Shown here one piece after another: positions 25,152-34,539 of a stretch of 39,150 nucleotides of DNA (the first letter of the stretch is position 1; every line of letters starts with the position of its first letter). Where the stretch lies: assembly GCA_964567475.1 (NCBI GenBank), contig CAZMMV010000008.1, positions 1 through 39,150 of the forward strand, read 5' to 3'. The stretch is from CAZMMV01 sp964567475. GTDB lineage: Bacteria; Bacillota; Clostridia; Tissierellales; Tissierellaceae. A program made the position numbers and the translations under genes. Under the pieces are notes generated by a model. That model searched no databases and was not told the origin of the DNA. It saw only the letters and a program-made list of their open reading frames with translations.

Positions 25152-27263
25152 ATGAAATTTAAAATGAAAATATTTTTACTTACAATAGTATTAGCTACTG
25201 CATCCCTTATTAGTTGTATAGAAAAACCAGAGGCTTCTGATAGTCTAAATTTAATTGTAAATGGTCATGATATAACTTCTACAGCTATGCCAATTGTAGA
25301 AAATAATCGTACTTTGGTTCCTGTTAGATTTATTTCAGAAGAGCTGGGAGCTAAGGTTACTTGGAATGATGCTGATAAAACAATTTTAATAGAAAAAGAA
25401 GGAAATTCCGTATTGTTAAAGATAGATAGTAGATTAATAAATTATAACAATGGAGAAGACTATGAGTTAAGTGATGTTGAGTCTAAATTGTTGGCTAAAG
25501 ATGAAGAAGGAAATTCGAGAACCTACGTACCTTTAAGACTTATTAGTAATGCATTAGATATTGGAATAGAATGGAATGAAGAAGAAAATAATGTTTATAT
25601 AGATAATAATAAAAAAATAAATAAGGAAGCTATCTCTTCAGTTGAAATAATTAGTCAAAATAAAAATGAAAAGATAAGTGGAAAAACTAATCTTCAAATA
25701 AATTCAAAAAAGGAATATGAAGAGGGTAGTAAAATCGAATTTCTTTTATTGGATAAGGGCCAAACTAGTGGTTTTATTATACAGAAAGGTAAGGATATAA
25801 GTAAAAAATATACTTATACTCCAAAAATAGAAGATAATGGACATAAGATATTAGTTGCTATAATATATGATAAAAATGGAGTATATTTAGATGGGGACGC
25901 AATACCAATTGAAATAAAGGTAGAACCTAAAGTTCAATTATCAATTTCAAATAAAGAAGATAGTATAAAAACTGCAGTAGATTTATCTGCCAATATGAAT
26001 TTCTTTCCACTATATGTGAAATATGAAATAAAAAGAATAACAGATTCAGGTGAAGGGAAACCAGTTTTAACAGATGTAAATGATCCATTGGGAACATTTA
26101 CGTGGAACCCTATGATGAGTGACAATGGATTACATTCAATAAGGGTTATTGCTTATGATTCTATGGACAATCCCTATTATAGTGAAGCTGTAATAGTAAA
26201 TGTAGATAAGGAAAGAGTACTTACTCTTGGTGGGGTAAAAGAAGGTATGTTAATAGATAAGGGAGTAAATTTAATAGCTAATAGAAATTTTGATGTAAGT
26301 GAAACAGAATATTTAATTAAGGATCTAAATACAGGTAATATATCTACTCTGGCAAAGGTACCATATGGAGGATACACATGGAATCCAGGACCAGATGATT
26401 CTGGTAAAAAAGAATTATTTGTAAGAGTAGTTGAAAAAGGAAAGTCTTATGAAAGCAAGCCGGTTAGAGTTACTGTTGATGGTAGTCCTAAGGTGTTTTT
26501 AGAAGGTATAGGACCAGGTCAAGTTATAAATAAAGATGTTACACTGACTGCAAGTAGTAATGTGGATTTAGAAAATTTAAGATATATAATTACAGATTTA
26601 AATACAAATAAAAAAAGACAAATAACATCAAATGAAGAAAATAATAAGCTTGTATATAAGCCTATAGCAAATGAAAAAGGAAACATGACAATAGAAGTTC
26701 AAGGAGAATACAAGGGAAAGAAAATATCTAGTGAAAAGATAAACTTTGAAGTTTATCAAGGAGAATTTTTTGGACCTAAGGCCATAGTAAAAAAGGATGA
26801 ATTTATTCCAATGGCATCTAAACTGGCAGTAGATTCTTACCAAGATATTGGAATGTCAGCTGCTTTACAAACAGCACAAGCAATTCTTGAAACTGGATGG
26901 GGTCAAAGTGTTCCTGTGGATAAATATAAAGGAGTACTATCAAATAATTTATTTGGTATAAAGGGAGAAGGAACTACAGGATCAGTTACTTCAAATACTT
27001 GGGAAGTATATAATGGGCAAAAATATAGGGTAGATGCAGGTTTTAGAGCTTATGATGGTGTAAGTGAGAGCTGGAAGGATCATAAAAACTTACTTTTAAA
27101 TCGTGATAGATATAAGCCGTTTACAGAAGTAATGTTTGACTATACAAAAGGAGCATGGGGCCTTAAAAGGGCAGGATATGCAACAGATCCTGAATATCCA
27201 ATTAAATTGATTAAATTAATAAACACATATAATTTAGCAGAATTAGATAAGGTTGATATATAG
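25152..27263 (+). CDS. Lipoprotein N-acetylglucosaminidase with stalk domain
   Basis: This 703-residue exported protein has a signal peptide with lipobox LISC (Cys 22), so it is likely a lipoprotein. Residues about 35-155 are a copper-amine-oxidase-N stalk domain (LIVNGHDITSTAMPIVENNR, VPVRFISEELGAKVTWNDA, and a second YVPLRLISNALDIGIEWNE half). Residues about 160-545 are repeated beta-sandwich units sharing the pattern TWNPxxxDxGxH/K (TFTWNPMMSDNGLHSIRV, YTWNPGPDDSGKKELFVRV). Residues about 560-695 are a LytD/FlgJ-type glucosaminidase, with the catalytic Glu in QAILETGWGQSV and NNLFGIKGEG, WEVYNGQKYRV and GYATDPEYP. It likely trims peptidoglycan on the outer face. It is monocistronic, with a terminator after it. 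Confidence 0.88.
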   Translation: MKFKMKIFLLTIVLATASLISCIEKPEASDSLNLIVNGHDITSTAMPIVENNRTLVPVRFISEELGAKVTWNDADKTILIEKEGNSVLLKIDSRLINYNNGEDYELSDVESKLLAKDEEGNSRTYVPLRLISNALDIGIEWNEEENNVYIDNNKKINKEAISSVEIISQNKNEKISGKTNLQINSKKEYEEGSKIEFLLLDKGQTSGFIIQKGKDISKKYTYTPKIEDNGHKILVAIIYDKNGVYLDGDAIPIEIKVEPKVQLSISNKEDSIKTAVDLSANMNFFPLYVKYEIKRITDSGEGKPVLTDVNDPLGTFTWNPMMSDNGLHSIRVIAYDSMDNPYYSEAVIVNVDKERVLTLGGVKEGMLIDKGVNLIANRNFDVSETEYLIKDLNTGNISTLAKVPYGGYTWNPGPDDSGKKELFVRVVEKGKSYESKPVRVTVDGSPKVFLEGIGPGQVINKDVTLTASSNVDLENLRYIITDLNTNKKRQITSNEENNKLVYKPIANEKGNMTIEVQGEYKGKKISSEKINFEVYQGEFFGPKAIVKKDEFIPMASKLAVDSYQDIGMSAALQTAQAILETGWGQSVPVDKYKGVLSNNLFGIKGEGTTGSVTSNTWEVYNGQKYRVDAGFRAYDGVSESWKDHKNLLLNRDRYKPFTEVMFDYTKGAWGLKRAGYATDPEYPIKLIKLINTYNLAELDKVDI

Positions 27264-27341
27264 TTCATCGATTGTACTTAAATTAATATGAAAAACATAA
27301 GAATAAATTAAAGTAATATTTTTTTAAATTGAATAGAATCT

Positions 27342-27381
27342 ATATACAATAAAACTAGGGTACCCTAGTTTTATTGTATAT
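27342..27381. terminator. Perfect 40-base palindrome, bidirectional terminator
   Basis: The arms are 20 bases each, centred on GGTACC, with A-rich left and T-rich right flanks of the CTAGGG/CCCTAG core (AATAAAACTAGGG / CCCTAGTTTTATT). Folded as RNA it gives a long stem with a T-rich 3' side. It separates the glucosaminidase gene from the next unit. The rest of 27264-27568 is AT-rich sequence plus the fourth gap. Confidence 0.75.
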
Positions 27382-27452
27382 TTATAAAAAAATATATGTA
27401 AGTTATTAAGATTTACTTATAATAAAATATGCTATATAATATGATAAAGTAT

Positions 27453-27552
27453 NNNNNNNNNNNNNNNNNNNNNNNNNNNNNNNNNNNNNNNNNNNNNNNN
27501 NNNNNNNNNNNNNNNNNNNNNNNNNNNNNNNNNNNNNNNNNNNNNNNNNNNN
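27453..27552. other. Assembly gap (100 N)
   Basis: Exactly 100 N in the leader of the 1417-residue protein gene. The ribosome site AGAAGGAG lies directly after the gap. Promoter-like TATAAT sequences lie just before it. Confidence 0.95.
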
Positions 27553-27568
27553 AGAAGGAGATGCGAAG

Positions 27569-30500
27569 ATGTCAATATTTCATGTTGGCTTAGATGTTGG
27601 TTCTACAACTGTAAAGTTAGTAGTTCTTAATAATTCATTTCAAATAGTTCATGGAAGTTATAGAAGGCATTTTTCAGATGTAAAAAAATCAGTTAGAGAT
27701 ATAGTTATGGAAGGATATAAAAAGTTCAAGAATGAGAGTATGACAATGATGGTAACGGGTTCTGGAGCTTTATCTGTAACTGAATGGTTGGATATACCTT
27801 TTATTCAAGAAGTGGTTGCTTCTACAAAGGGAATTCAAACTTTTATACCGGAAACAGAAGTTGCTATAGAACTAGGTGGAGAAGATGCAAAAATAACTTA
27901 CTTTGGAGATGCACTTGAACAAAGAATGAATAGCATTTGTGCAGGTGGAACAGGAGCATTTATAGATCAAATGGCATCTTTACTAGAAACTAATGCTGAA
28001 GGATTAAATAATTATGCTTTAAATCATAAAACTATTTATTCAATTGCATCTAGGTGTGGTGTTTTTGCAAAAACAGATATACAAGCCCTAATAAATCAAG
28101 GAGCGTCAAAGGAAGATATTAGTGCATCTGTATTGCAAGCGGTTGTCAATCAGACAATATCTAATTTGGCCTGCGGTAGACCAATTAGAGGTAAGGTTGC
28201 ATTTTTAGGTGGACCTTTACATTTTTTATCTGCACTTAGGGATAGATTTATTGAAACATTGAAACTAGAGACTGAAGATGTAATTTATCCAGAGAATTCT
28301 CAGTTATATGTTGCTATAGGTGCTGCTGTGTCTTCATCTACAGAAAAGGTTTTATCTTTTGAAGAGTTAAGGATAAGACTAGATAATGATAGTTCTAAGG
28401 AAAAAAAATCTATAAAAAATATAGCACCACTTTTTAAAGATGAAAAAGAATATTTAGAGTTTAAAGAAAGACATAATAAACATAAGGTAGATACAGTGGA
28501 TTTTAAAAATTACAAGGGAAGGGCCTATTTAGGAATAGATGCTGGTTCTACCACCACAAAGGCAGTAGTTATGAGTGAAGATAATAAAATTTTGTATTCA
28601 CGTTATGGTCACAATAAGGGGAAACCTTTAGATCAATCAATACTTATATTGCAAGATATATATGAAAAAATGCCCAATATTCCAATAACTTATTCTTGTG
28701 TTACTGGATATGGTGAGGATTTTATAAAGGCAGCTTTAAATGTTGATATTGGTCAAGTGGAAACTATAGCACACTATAAAGGAGCAAGCTTATTTCAAGA
28801 GGATGCAGATTTTATACTGGATATAGGTGGCCAAGATATGAAGTCTATGAAGGTGAAAAATGGAGTAATAGACGATATATTGTTAAATGAAGCCTGTTCT
28901 TCAGGTTGCGGTTCATTTATAGAAACTTTTGCTCATTCTGTAAATATGAGTGTATCAGAATTTGTAGAAGCAGGATTATTTGCTGAAAATCCAGTGGATT
29001 TAGGTTCTAGATGCACTGTATTTATGAATTCAATGGTAAAACAATCACAAAAAGAAGGGGCTACTATTGGAGATATATCAGCTGGGCTTGCTTATTCAGT
29101 TATTAAGAATGCCCTTCAAAAAGTAATAAAGGTAAGAGATCCTAAAAATTTAGGAGAAAAGATAGTAGTTCAAGGTGGAACTTTTTATGGAGATGCAATT
29201 TTAAGAAGTTTTGAAAAGATATCTGGTAGAGAAGCTATTAGACCAAATATAGCAGGACTTATGGGTGCTTTTGGTGCCGCAATAATAAGTAAAGAGAACT
29301 ATAAAGAAGGTCTAAAATCTACTATATTAAAAAAAGACGATCTTGAGAATTTTTCATATAAGTCTATAAAAACAAATTGTGGTAGGTGTGGAAACAACTG
29401 TGCCCTTACAGTAAATATTTTTCAAGATGGAGGAAAGTATATTACTGGAAACAAATGTGAAAGAGGTGCAGGAGTTAAGCCGAGAAAAAATATGATTCCA
29501 AATTTATATGAGTATAAATATAAGAGAATCTTTGATTATGAATCTTTACCATTAGATAGGGCTCATAGAGGTAAAGTGGGAATCCCAAGGGTCTTAAATA
29601 TGTTTGAAAACTATCCATTTTGGCATAAGTTTTTTACTGAATTAGGATTTAGAGTGGAGCTATCAAAGGCTTCAAGTAGAGAAGTTTATGAAAGTGGACT
29701 TAGTTCTATACCAAGTGAAACAGCTTGTTATCCTGCTAAGATGGCTCATGGGCATATAATTGATTTGATAGATAGAGATGTAGATTTTATATTTTATCCT
29801 TCCGTATTTTATGAAAAACGAGAGGATAAAGATACAGATAATCATTTGAATTGTCCTGTAGTTACTGGATATCCAGCAGTAATTAGACATAATATTGAGG
29901 AGTTAAAGGAAAAAGAAATATTATTTGTAAATCCTTTTTTGAATTTTAATAATAAAAAAAGTTTAGAAAAAGAAATATTTAATAGTTTAAAGCAATTTGA
30001 TATTCCTTTAAAAGAAGTAAAAAAGGCTATAAATGTAGCTTGGGAAGAATTGAAAAATTATAGAGAAGATATAAGATTAAAGGGAGAAGAAACAGTAGAA
30101 TATTTAAAAGAAAAAAATATGAAGGGTATAGTTTTGGCTGGGAGGCCATATCATGTTGACCCAGCAATCAACCATGGAATACCTGCCCTAATAACTTCTT
30201 TGGGTATGGCTGTGCTTACAGAGGATAGTGTGGAGCATCTAGGACAAGTAGATAGACCTATAAGGGTATTGGATCAATGGACATATCATTCTAGATTGTA
30301 TAGAGCAGCAGATTATGTGGGAAGACAGAAAAATTTAGAACTAGTCCAATTAAATTCCTTTGGTTGTGGACTAGATGCTGTGACAACAGATCAAGTAAAT
30401 GAAATAATATCAAGTTATGGTAAGATATATACTAATTTAAAGATAGATGAAATAAGCAATTTAGGAGCAGCAAAGATCAGATTAAGATCTTTAGTAGCTG

Positions 30501-31822
30501 CACTTGGGGAAAGAAAAGAAAAACAAATAAGATATAAAGGAAATTCTATTTATAAAGATAGAGTTACATTTACAAAAGAAAACAAAAAGAATCATACGAT
30601 TTTAATGCCCCAAATGGCTCCTATACAATTTAAACTTTTAGGTAAGGTTTTAAATAATTCGGGATACAAAATAGAAGTATTAGATGATATGCATGATAAT
30701 ATAGTTAATGAAGGATTAAAATATGTAAATAATGATGCTTGTTATCCTTCTATATTAGTAATAGGACAATTTATTTCTGCATTAAAATCAGGCAAATATG
30801 ATTTAGAAAATACTTCTTTACTAATAAGTCAGACTGGAGGAATGTGCAGGGCATCTAATTATGTAGGCTTTTTAAGAAAGGCTTTAAAAGAGTCAGGTTT
30901 TGAAAACATACCTGTAATTAGTGTAAGTGCACAAGGCATAGAGACTAATCCAGGCTTTACAATTTCCTACAAAATTGTAAAACATTCAATAATGGCTATT
31001 CTCTTAGGTGATTTATTGATGAGATTGTCATTAAGGACTAGACCCTATGAGAAGATAAAAAATTCAACAAATGTATTATTAGAGAATTGGTTGGAAAAAA
31101 TATGCCAAGAAATCAAAGATATAGATAAAAAATCTTTTATAGCTTATGTTAATAATATAGTAAAATCCTTTGAAGACTTAGAAACATTAGATATTGTAAA
31201 ACCTAAGGTTGGAATAGTAGGAGAAATATTAGTTAAATATCATCCTACAGCTAATAATGATTTAATTGAGATATTAGAAAATGAAGGTGCAGAAGTTTTG
31301 ATAGGAGATTTAACAGATTTTCTTTTATATTGTTTGTATAATGCTAATTTTAAAAACAAACATTTAGGAAAATCTCTTGCAGTTAAACTTGCTGGTGATA
31401 TAGGGATAAATTATATAGAGTATTATAGAAAATATATAAGAGAAGCTTTAGATAGTAGTGAAAGTTTTTCATCACCACTTAAGATTGAAGAACTAGGGGA
31501 GTTAGCAGAGAAGCTGATATCTCTTGGAAATCAATCGGGAGAAGGTTGGCTATTAACAGCAGATATGATAGATCTAATAGAAGAAGGTGCAGAAAATATA
31601 GTATGTGTTCAACCTTTTGGCTGTCTACCCAATCATATTACAGGAAAAGGTATGATAAAAGGTGTGAGGGATATATATCCAAAGGCTAATATTATACCAC
31701 TAGATTATGATCCAGGTGCTAGTACAGTTAATCAGCTTAATAGACTAAAACTAATGTTATCAAAGGCTCAAGATAATCTAAAAGAATCTATAGAAATGGA
31801 AAAAGAAAAATCTATAAATTAA
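27569..31822 (+). CDS. Giant 2-hydroxyacyl-CoA dehydratase activase/dehydratase-like protein
   Basis: The 1417 residues carry two BadF/HgdC ATPase units in series. Unit 1 (about 1-270) has VGLDVGSTTVKLVV, ELGGEDAKITYFG, CAGGTGAFID and ASRCGVFAKTD. Unit 2 (about 320-580) has LGIDAGSTTTKAVVM, DIGGQDMKSM, CSSGCGSFIETF and GSRCTVFMNS. In HgdC such Cys pairs hold the [4Fe-4S] cluster that bridges the dimer. A CGRCGNNCALTV...GNKC cluster motif follows (about 610-640), then DUF2229 (from about 665: MFENYPFWHKFFTELGF, SETACYPAKMAHGH) and a HgdB-like C-terminal region with NNDACYPSILVIGQF, SQTGGMCRASNY and CVQPFGCLPNHI. It would use ATP to push low-potential electrons into a cluster enzyme, here carried on the same chain. 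The substrate is unknown. The start is ATG 27569 after AGAAGGAG. Confidence 0.88.
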   Translation: MSIFHVGLDVGSTTVKLVVLNNSFQIVHGSYRRHFSDVKKSVRDIVMEGYKKFKNESMTMMVTGSGALSVTEWLDIPFIQEVVASTKGIQTFIPETEVAIELGGEDAKITYFGDALEQRMNSICAGGTGAFIDQMASLLETNAEGLNNYALNHKTIYSIASRCGVFAKTDIQALINQGASKEDISASVLQAVVNQTISNLACGRPIRGKVAFLGGPLHFLSALRDRFIETLKLETEDVIYPENSQLYVAIGAAVSSSTEKVLSFEELRIRLDNDSSKEKKSIKNIAPLFKDEKEYLEFKERHNKHKVDTVDFKNYKGRAYLGIDAGSTTTKAVVMSEDNKILYSRYGHNKGKPLDQSILILQDIYEKMPNIPITYSCVTGYGEDFIKAALNVDIGQVETIAHYKGASLFQEDADFILDIGGQDMKSMKVKNGVIDDILLNEACSSGCGSFIETFAHSVNMSVSEFVEAGLFAENPVDLGSRCTVFMNSMVKQSQKEGATIGDISAGLAYSVIKNALQKVIKVRDPKNLGEKIVVQGGTFYGDAILRSFEKISGREAIRPNIAGLMGAFGAAIISKENYKEGLKSTILKKDDLENFSYKSIKTNCGRCGNNCALTVNIFQDGGKYITGNKCERGAGVKPRKNMIPNLYEYKYKRIFDYESLPLDRAHRGKVGIPRVLNMFENYPFWHKFFTELGFRVELSKASSREVYESGLSSIPSETACYPAKMAHGHIIDLIDRDVDFIFYPSVFYEKREDKDTDNHLNCPVVTGYPAVIRHNIEELKEKEILFVNPFLNFNNKKSLEKEIFNSLKQFDIPLKEVKKAINVAWEELKNYREDIRLKGEETVEYLKEKNMKGIVLAGRPYHVDPAINHGIPALITSLGMAVLTEDSVEHLGQVDRPIRVLDQWTYHSRLYRAADYVGRQKNLELVQLNSFGCGLDAVTTDQVNEIISSYGKIYTNLKIDEISNLGAAKIRLRSLVAALGERKEKQIRYKGNSIYKDRVTFTKENKKNHTILMPQMAPIQFKLLGKVLNNSGYKIEVLDDMHDNIVNEGLKYVNNDACYPSILVIGQFISALKSGKYDLENTSLLISQTGGMCRASNYVGFLRKALKESGFENIPVISVSAQGIETNPGFTISYKIVKHSIMAILLGDLLMRLSLRTRPYEKIKNSTNVLLENWLEKICQEIKDIDKKSFIAYVNNIVKSFEDLETLDIVKPKVGIVGEILVKYHPTANNDLIEILENEGAEVLIGDLTDFLLYCLYNANFKNKHLGKSLAVKLAGDIGINYIEYYRKYIREALDSSESFSSPLKIEELGELAEKLISLGNQSGEGWLLTADMIDLIEEGAENIVCVQPFGCLPNHITGKGMIKGVRDIYPKANIIPLDYDPGASTVNQLNRLKLMLSKAQDNLKESIEMEKEKSIN

Positions 31823-31846
31823 AATTCATAAGATAAAATTCATAAG

Positions 31847-31886
31847 ATTAGGATGGATATAGCTTTCATCCTAATTTTTATTTTTA
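31847..31886 (+). terminator. Intrinsic terminator
   Basis: ATTAGGATG (31847-31855) and CATCCTAAT (31867-31875) form a 9-bp stem followed by T-rich sequence. Just upstream, AAAATTCATAAGAT occurs twice in tandem (around 31820-31848). Confidence 0.85.
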
Positions 31887-31950
31887 TAATATATAAATAA
31901 CTAGACAAAAATCCTTTTTATTATATATAATGAGTTGGAGAGGATTTGAT

Positions 31951-32715
31951 ATGATGAATAGAGAAATATTAAAAACAGTGGCTACAATGGATAATTTAGA
32001 TATAAATGAATTGAAGACTATGAAGTTGGGAGTTGAAATTCAAGATTTTACAGAGCCCAATCTTTCATTAGATGAAAAAAGAAAGATAGTAAAATTTTAC
32101 AAGAAAGAACTTAAAGAGTTTAATGGTATAAAGTCTATTCATGGACCATTTTTAGATTTAAGGCCTGCTAGTCCAGACAAAGAAATAAGAAAAGTGAGTT
32201 ATAAAAGATATTTAGATACATTAAAAGCAGCTGTAGAAATAGACGTTGATTATATAATATTTCATAGCCAAATAAATCCTTATTTAGATCAACCCTGGAT
32301 GAATGACTTGAATAATAATCAGCATAAGGAATCATTGATAAAGCTACTGGAAGAAGTAGCGGATTATAAAGGAAAGATAATTATAGAAAATATATTTGAA
32401 GAAGAACCTAGGATGTTAAAGGAATTAATTCAAACCATAGATTTACCTAATGTTAAGATTAATTTAGATATAGGTCATGCTAAATTAGGCAAGGTTAGTT
32501 TAGAAGAATGGATAAGAGAATTAAAAGATTATATTGTATATATGCATATTCATTCTAATAATGGCTTATATGATATGCATAGTATGCCAAGCAAGGAAGA
32601 GATAGATGAATTATACATATTGCTAGATAAATATAAGATAAATCCAATATTATCTTTAGAGTATAAGATGGAAAACTTAGAAGAAGAAATGAAAAAATAT
32701 AGGAGTGAAGATTAA
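31951..32715 (+). CDS. Sugar-phosphate isomerase/epimerase-like TIM-barrel protein in the cobamide operon
   Basis: This 254-residue protein of the AP-endonuclease-2/IolE/EndoIV-like TIM-barrel superfamily has the metal-site landmarks IKSIHGPFLDLRP, YIIFHSQINPYL, KIIIENIFEEEP (Glu), INLDIGHAKLG (Asp and His), YMHIHSNNGLYDMHSMP (His) and ILSLEYKME (Glu). The residue pattern suggests a working metal site. The start is ATG 31951, six bases after GAGAGGA; the in-frame ATG at 31930 precedes that ribosome site. Its stop shares one base with the cobyric acid synthase start, so the two are coupled. Its substrate is unknown; a role in the cobamide pathway (for example on a ribazole or sugar-phosphate intermediate) is conjecture from position. 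Confidence 0.75.
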   Translation: MMNREILKTVATMDNLDINELKTMKLGVEIQDFTEPNLSLDEKRKIVKFYKKELKEFNGIKSIHGPFLDLRPASPDKEIRKVSYKRYLDTLKAAVEIDVDYIIFHSQINPYLDQPWMNDLNNNQHKESLIKLLEEVADYKGKIIIENIFEEEPRMLKELIQTIDLPNVKINLDIGHAKLGKVSLEEWIRELKDYIVYMHIHSNNGLYDMHSMPSKEEIDELYILLDKYKINPILSLEYKMENLEEEMKKYRSED

Positions 32716-33566
32716 TGGCTAATATAATGATACAAGGTACAACGTCTTCTGCAGGTAAAAGCCTTATGTGTACAGGTTTATGTAGAATATTTAAGGATGA
32801 TGGATATAATGTATATCCTTTTAAATCACAAAACATGAGTTCAAAGTATTATCTAACAAAAGAAGGGCATAAAATAAGCACAGCACAGGCTTTACAGGCT
32901 TTTGCCGCAGGGATAGACCCAAGTCCAGAGATGAACCCAATATTACTTATACCAAAGTCTAACACAGGTTCTATGGTGGTTATAAAGGGTGAAGAAAATG
33001 AGCATATGGAAGCCCGACAATACTTTGAATATAAAAACAAATTAAAAGCAATGATACTTGAAACTTATAAGGAAATAGAAAGTAAAAATGATCTTGTAGT
33101 CATAGAAGGAGCTGGAAGTCCAGCTGAAATAAATTTAAAACAAAATGATATAGTTAATATGGGAATGGCAGAAATGGCAGATGCTAATGTACTGTTAGTG
33201 GCTGATATAGATAGGGGAGGAGTATTTGCATCTTTATATGGCACTGTAATGTTGCTTGAAGATCACGAAAGAGCTAGGATTAAAGGACTTATAATAAATA
33301 AATTTAGAGGAGATAAGACTTTACTTGATCCAGGTATTAAAATGATAGAGGAATTGCTAAATATTCCAGTTATAGGAACTATACCTTTTACAGAATTGGA
33401 GCTTGTAGATGAAGATAGTTTAATTGATTATGAAAAGGAATGTAATCATATAGAGCAAAGTAAAGAGCAAATGGAAGCAGAGCTAAATAAATTGGCAAAG
33501 GTATTAAGAGAAAATATGGATATTGAATATATATATGAATTAACAGGAATAAAAGATAAGAAATAG
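32715..33566 (+). CDS. cobQ: Cobyric acid synthase lacking the glutaminase domain
   Basis: CobQ/CbiP amidates the b, d, e and g side chains of the corrin ring. The 283 residues include the complete synthetase domain: P-loop GTTSSAGKS at 8-16, PFKSQNMSSKYYLTKEGHKIS, VVIEGAGSPAEINL, IVNMGMAEMADANVLLVADI (quoted at limit), DRGGVFASLYGT and GLIINKFRGDKTLLDPG. After VDEDSLIDYEKE there should be some 230 residues of a triad-type GATase domain with a GGRK or CGGYQMLG-like region. Instead the chain goes directly to LAKVLRENMDIEYIYELTGI, which matches the normal C-terminal tail of full CobQ. There is no frameshift or stop that would restore the domain. The enzyme would need free ammonia or a separate glutaminase. 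Confidence 0.88.
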   Translation: MANIMIQGTTSSAGKSLMCTGLCRIFKDDGYNVYPFKSQNMSSKYYLTKEGHKISTAQALQAFAAGIDPSPEMNPILLIPKSNTGSMVVIKGEENEHMEARQYFEYKNKLKAMILETYKEIESKNDLVVIEGAGSPAEINLKQNDIVNMGMAEMADANVLLVADIDRGGVFASLYGTVMLLEDHERARIKGLIINKFRGDKTLLDPGIKMIEELLNIPVIGTIPFTELELVDEDSLIDYEKECNHIEQSKEQMEAELNKLAKVLRENMDIEYIYELTGIKDKK

Positions 33567-33577
33567 GGAGATAGATT

Positions 33578-34507
33578 ATGTTTATAATTATAGCTGTAAT
33601 TTTAGATTTTATAATAGGAGATCCCTATAGTTTTCCTCATCCTGTAAAATTAATGGGAAATATTATTAATTTAGAAGAAAAGTGGCTTAGAAAAATTACC
33701 GATAGTAAATCAGGATTAAAATTAGGAGGATTTGTTATTGTAATAGTTAATATATTACTTGGCTTTTTTATGCCTTTTATTATATTGAAATATTTAAGAC
33801 CCTATAAGACTATTTACATAATAATAAATACTTATTTAATATATACATGTATAGCTGCAAGGTCACTACATTATGAGGCTATGAAAGTATATGAAGCAAT
33901 GAATAGAGGACTTGATTATGCTAGAAAAAGAGTTAGTTATATAGTAGGTAGAGAAACTGCCAATTTAGATGAGGAAGAAATTATTATGGCAACTGTGGAA
34001 ACAGTGGCAGAAAATACATCTGATGGAGTCATAGCACCATTAGTATTTATTATGGTATTAGGTGCACCAGGTGGACTAGCTTATAAGTTTATAAATACTA
34101 TGGATTCTATGCTAGGGTATATGGATGAAAAGTATATAAATCTTGGATATTTTCCTGCAATAGTTGATGATATATTTAATTTTATTCCAGCTAGATTGAC
34201 AGGAGTTTTAATGTCATTAAGTTCTATAGGAAAATTTAATGTAAAAGATGGATTTAAAATAATGATAAGAGATAGGAAAAATCATAAAAGCCCAAATGCA
34301 TCATATCCAGAAGCTGCAGTTGCAGGATTATTAGGTATTCAGCTAGGTGGAGATAATTACTATCATGGAAAATTAATCAAGAAGCCAAACTTAGGTGATT
34401 TTAAAAGAAATATAAGAAGGAAAGATGTTATAAATACAATACATATAATGTATAGAAGTGAAATATTACTATTATTTATATATATGATTTCATTGTATTT
34501 AATCTAA
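33578..34507 (+). CDS. cbiB: Adenosylcobinamide-phosphate synthase
   Basis: This 309-residue membrane protein (CbiB, called CobD in Pseudomonas) joins the aminopropanol phosphate arm to adenosylcobyric acid. Hallmarks are LDFIIGDPYSFPHPVKLMG at the N-terminus, YIVGRETANLDEEEIIMATVE (in part), TVAENTSDGVIAPLVF, FINTMDSMLGYMDEKY, DIFNFIPARLTG and SPNASYPEAAVAGLLGIQLGG. Several hydrophobic helices are present. ATG 33578 has an AGGGAG ribosome site and lies 11 bases after cobQ. A cobalamin riboswitch for the next unit begins about 30 bases after the stop. Confidence 0.95.
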   Translation: MFIIIAVILDFIIGDPYSFPHPVKLMGNIINLEEKWLRKITDSKSGLKLGGFVIVIVNILLGFFMPFIILKYLRPYKTIYIIINTYLIYTCIAARSLHYEAMKVYEAMNRGLDYARKRVSYIVGRETANLDEEEIIMATVETVAENTSDGVIAPLVFIMVLGAPGGLAYKFINTMDSMLGYMDEKYINLGYFPAIVDDIFNFIPARLTGVLMSLSSIGKFNVKDGFKIMIRDRKNHKSPNASYPEAAVAGLLGIQLGGDNYYHGKLIKKPNLGDFKRNIRRKDVINTIHIMYRSEILLLFIYMISLYLI

Positions 34508-34539
34508 GAATATGATAAAATCAGTATGAAAATTGAATA

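Noticed and set aside
27342..27381. Palindrome as a regulator operator for the 1417-residue protein gene
   Set aside because: Perfect symmetry would allow it, but A-rich/T-rich flanks and position just after a gene end fit a bidirectional terminator better.
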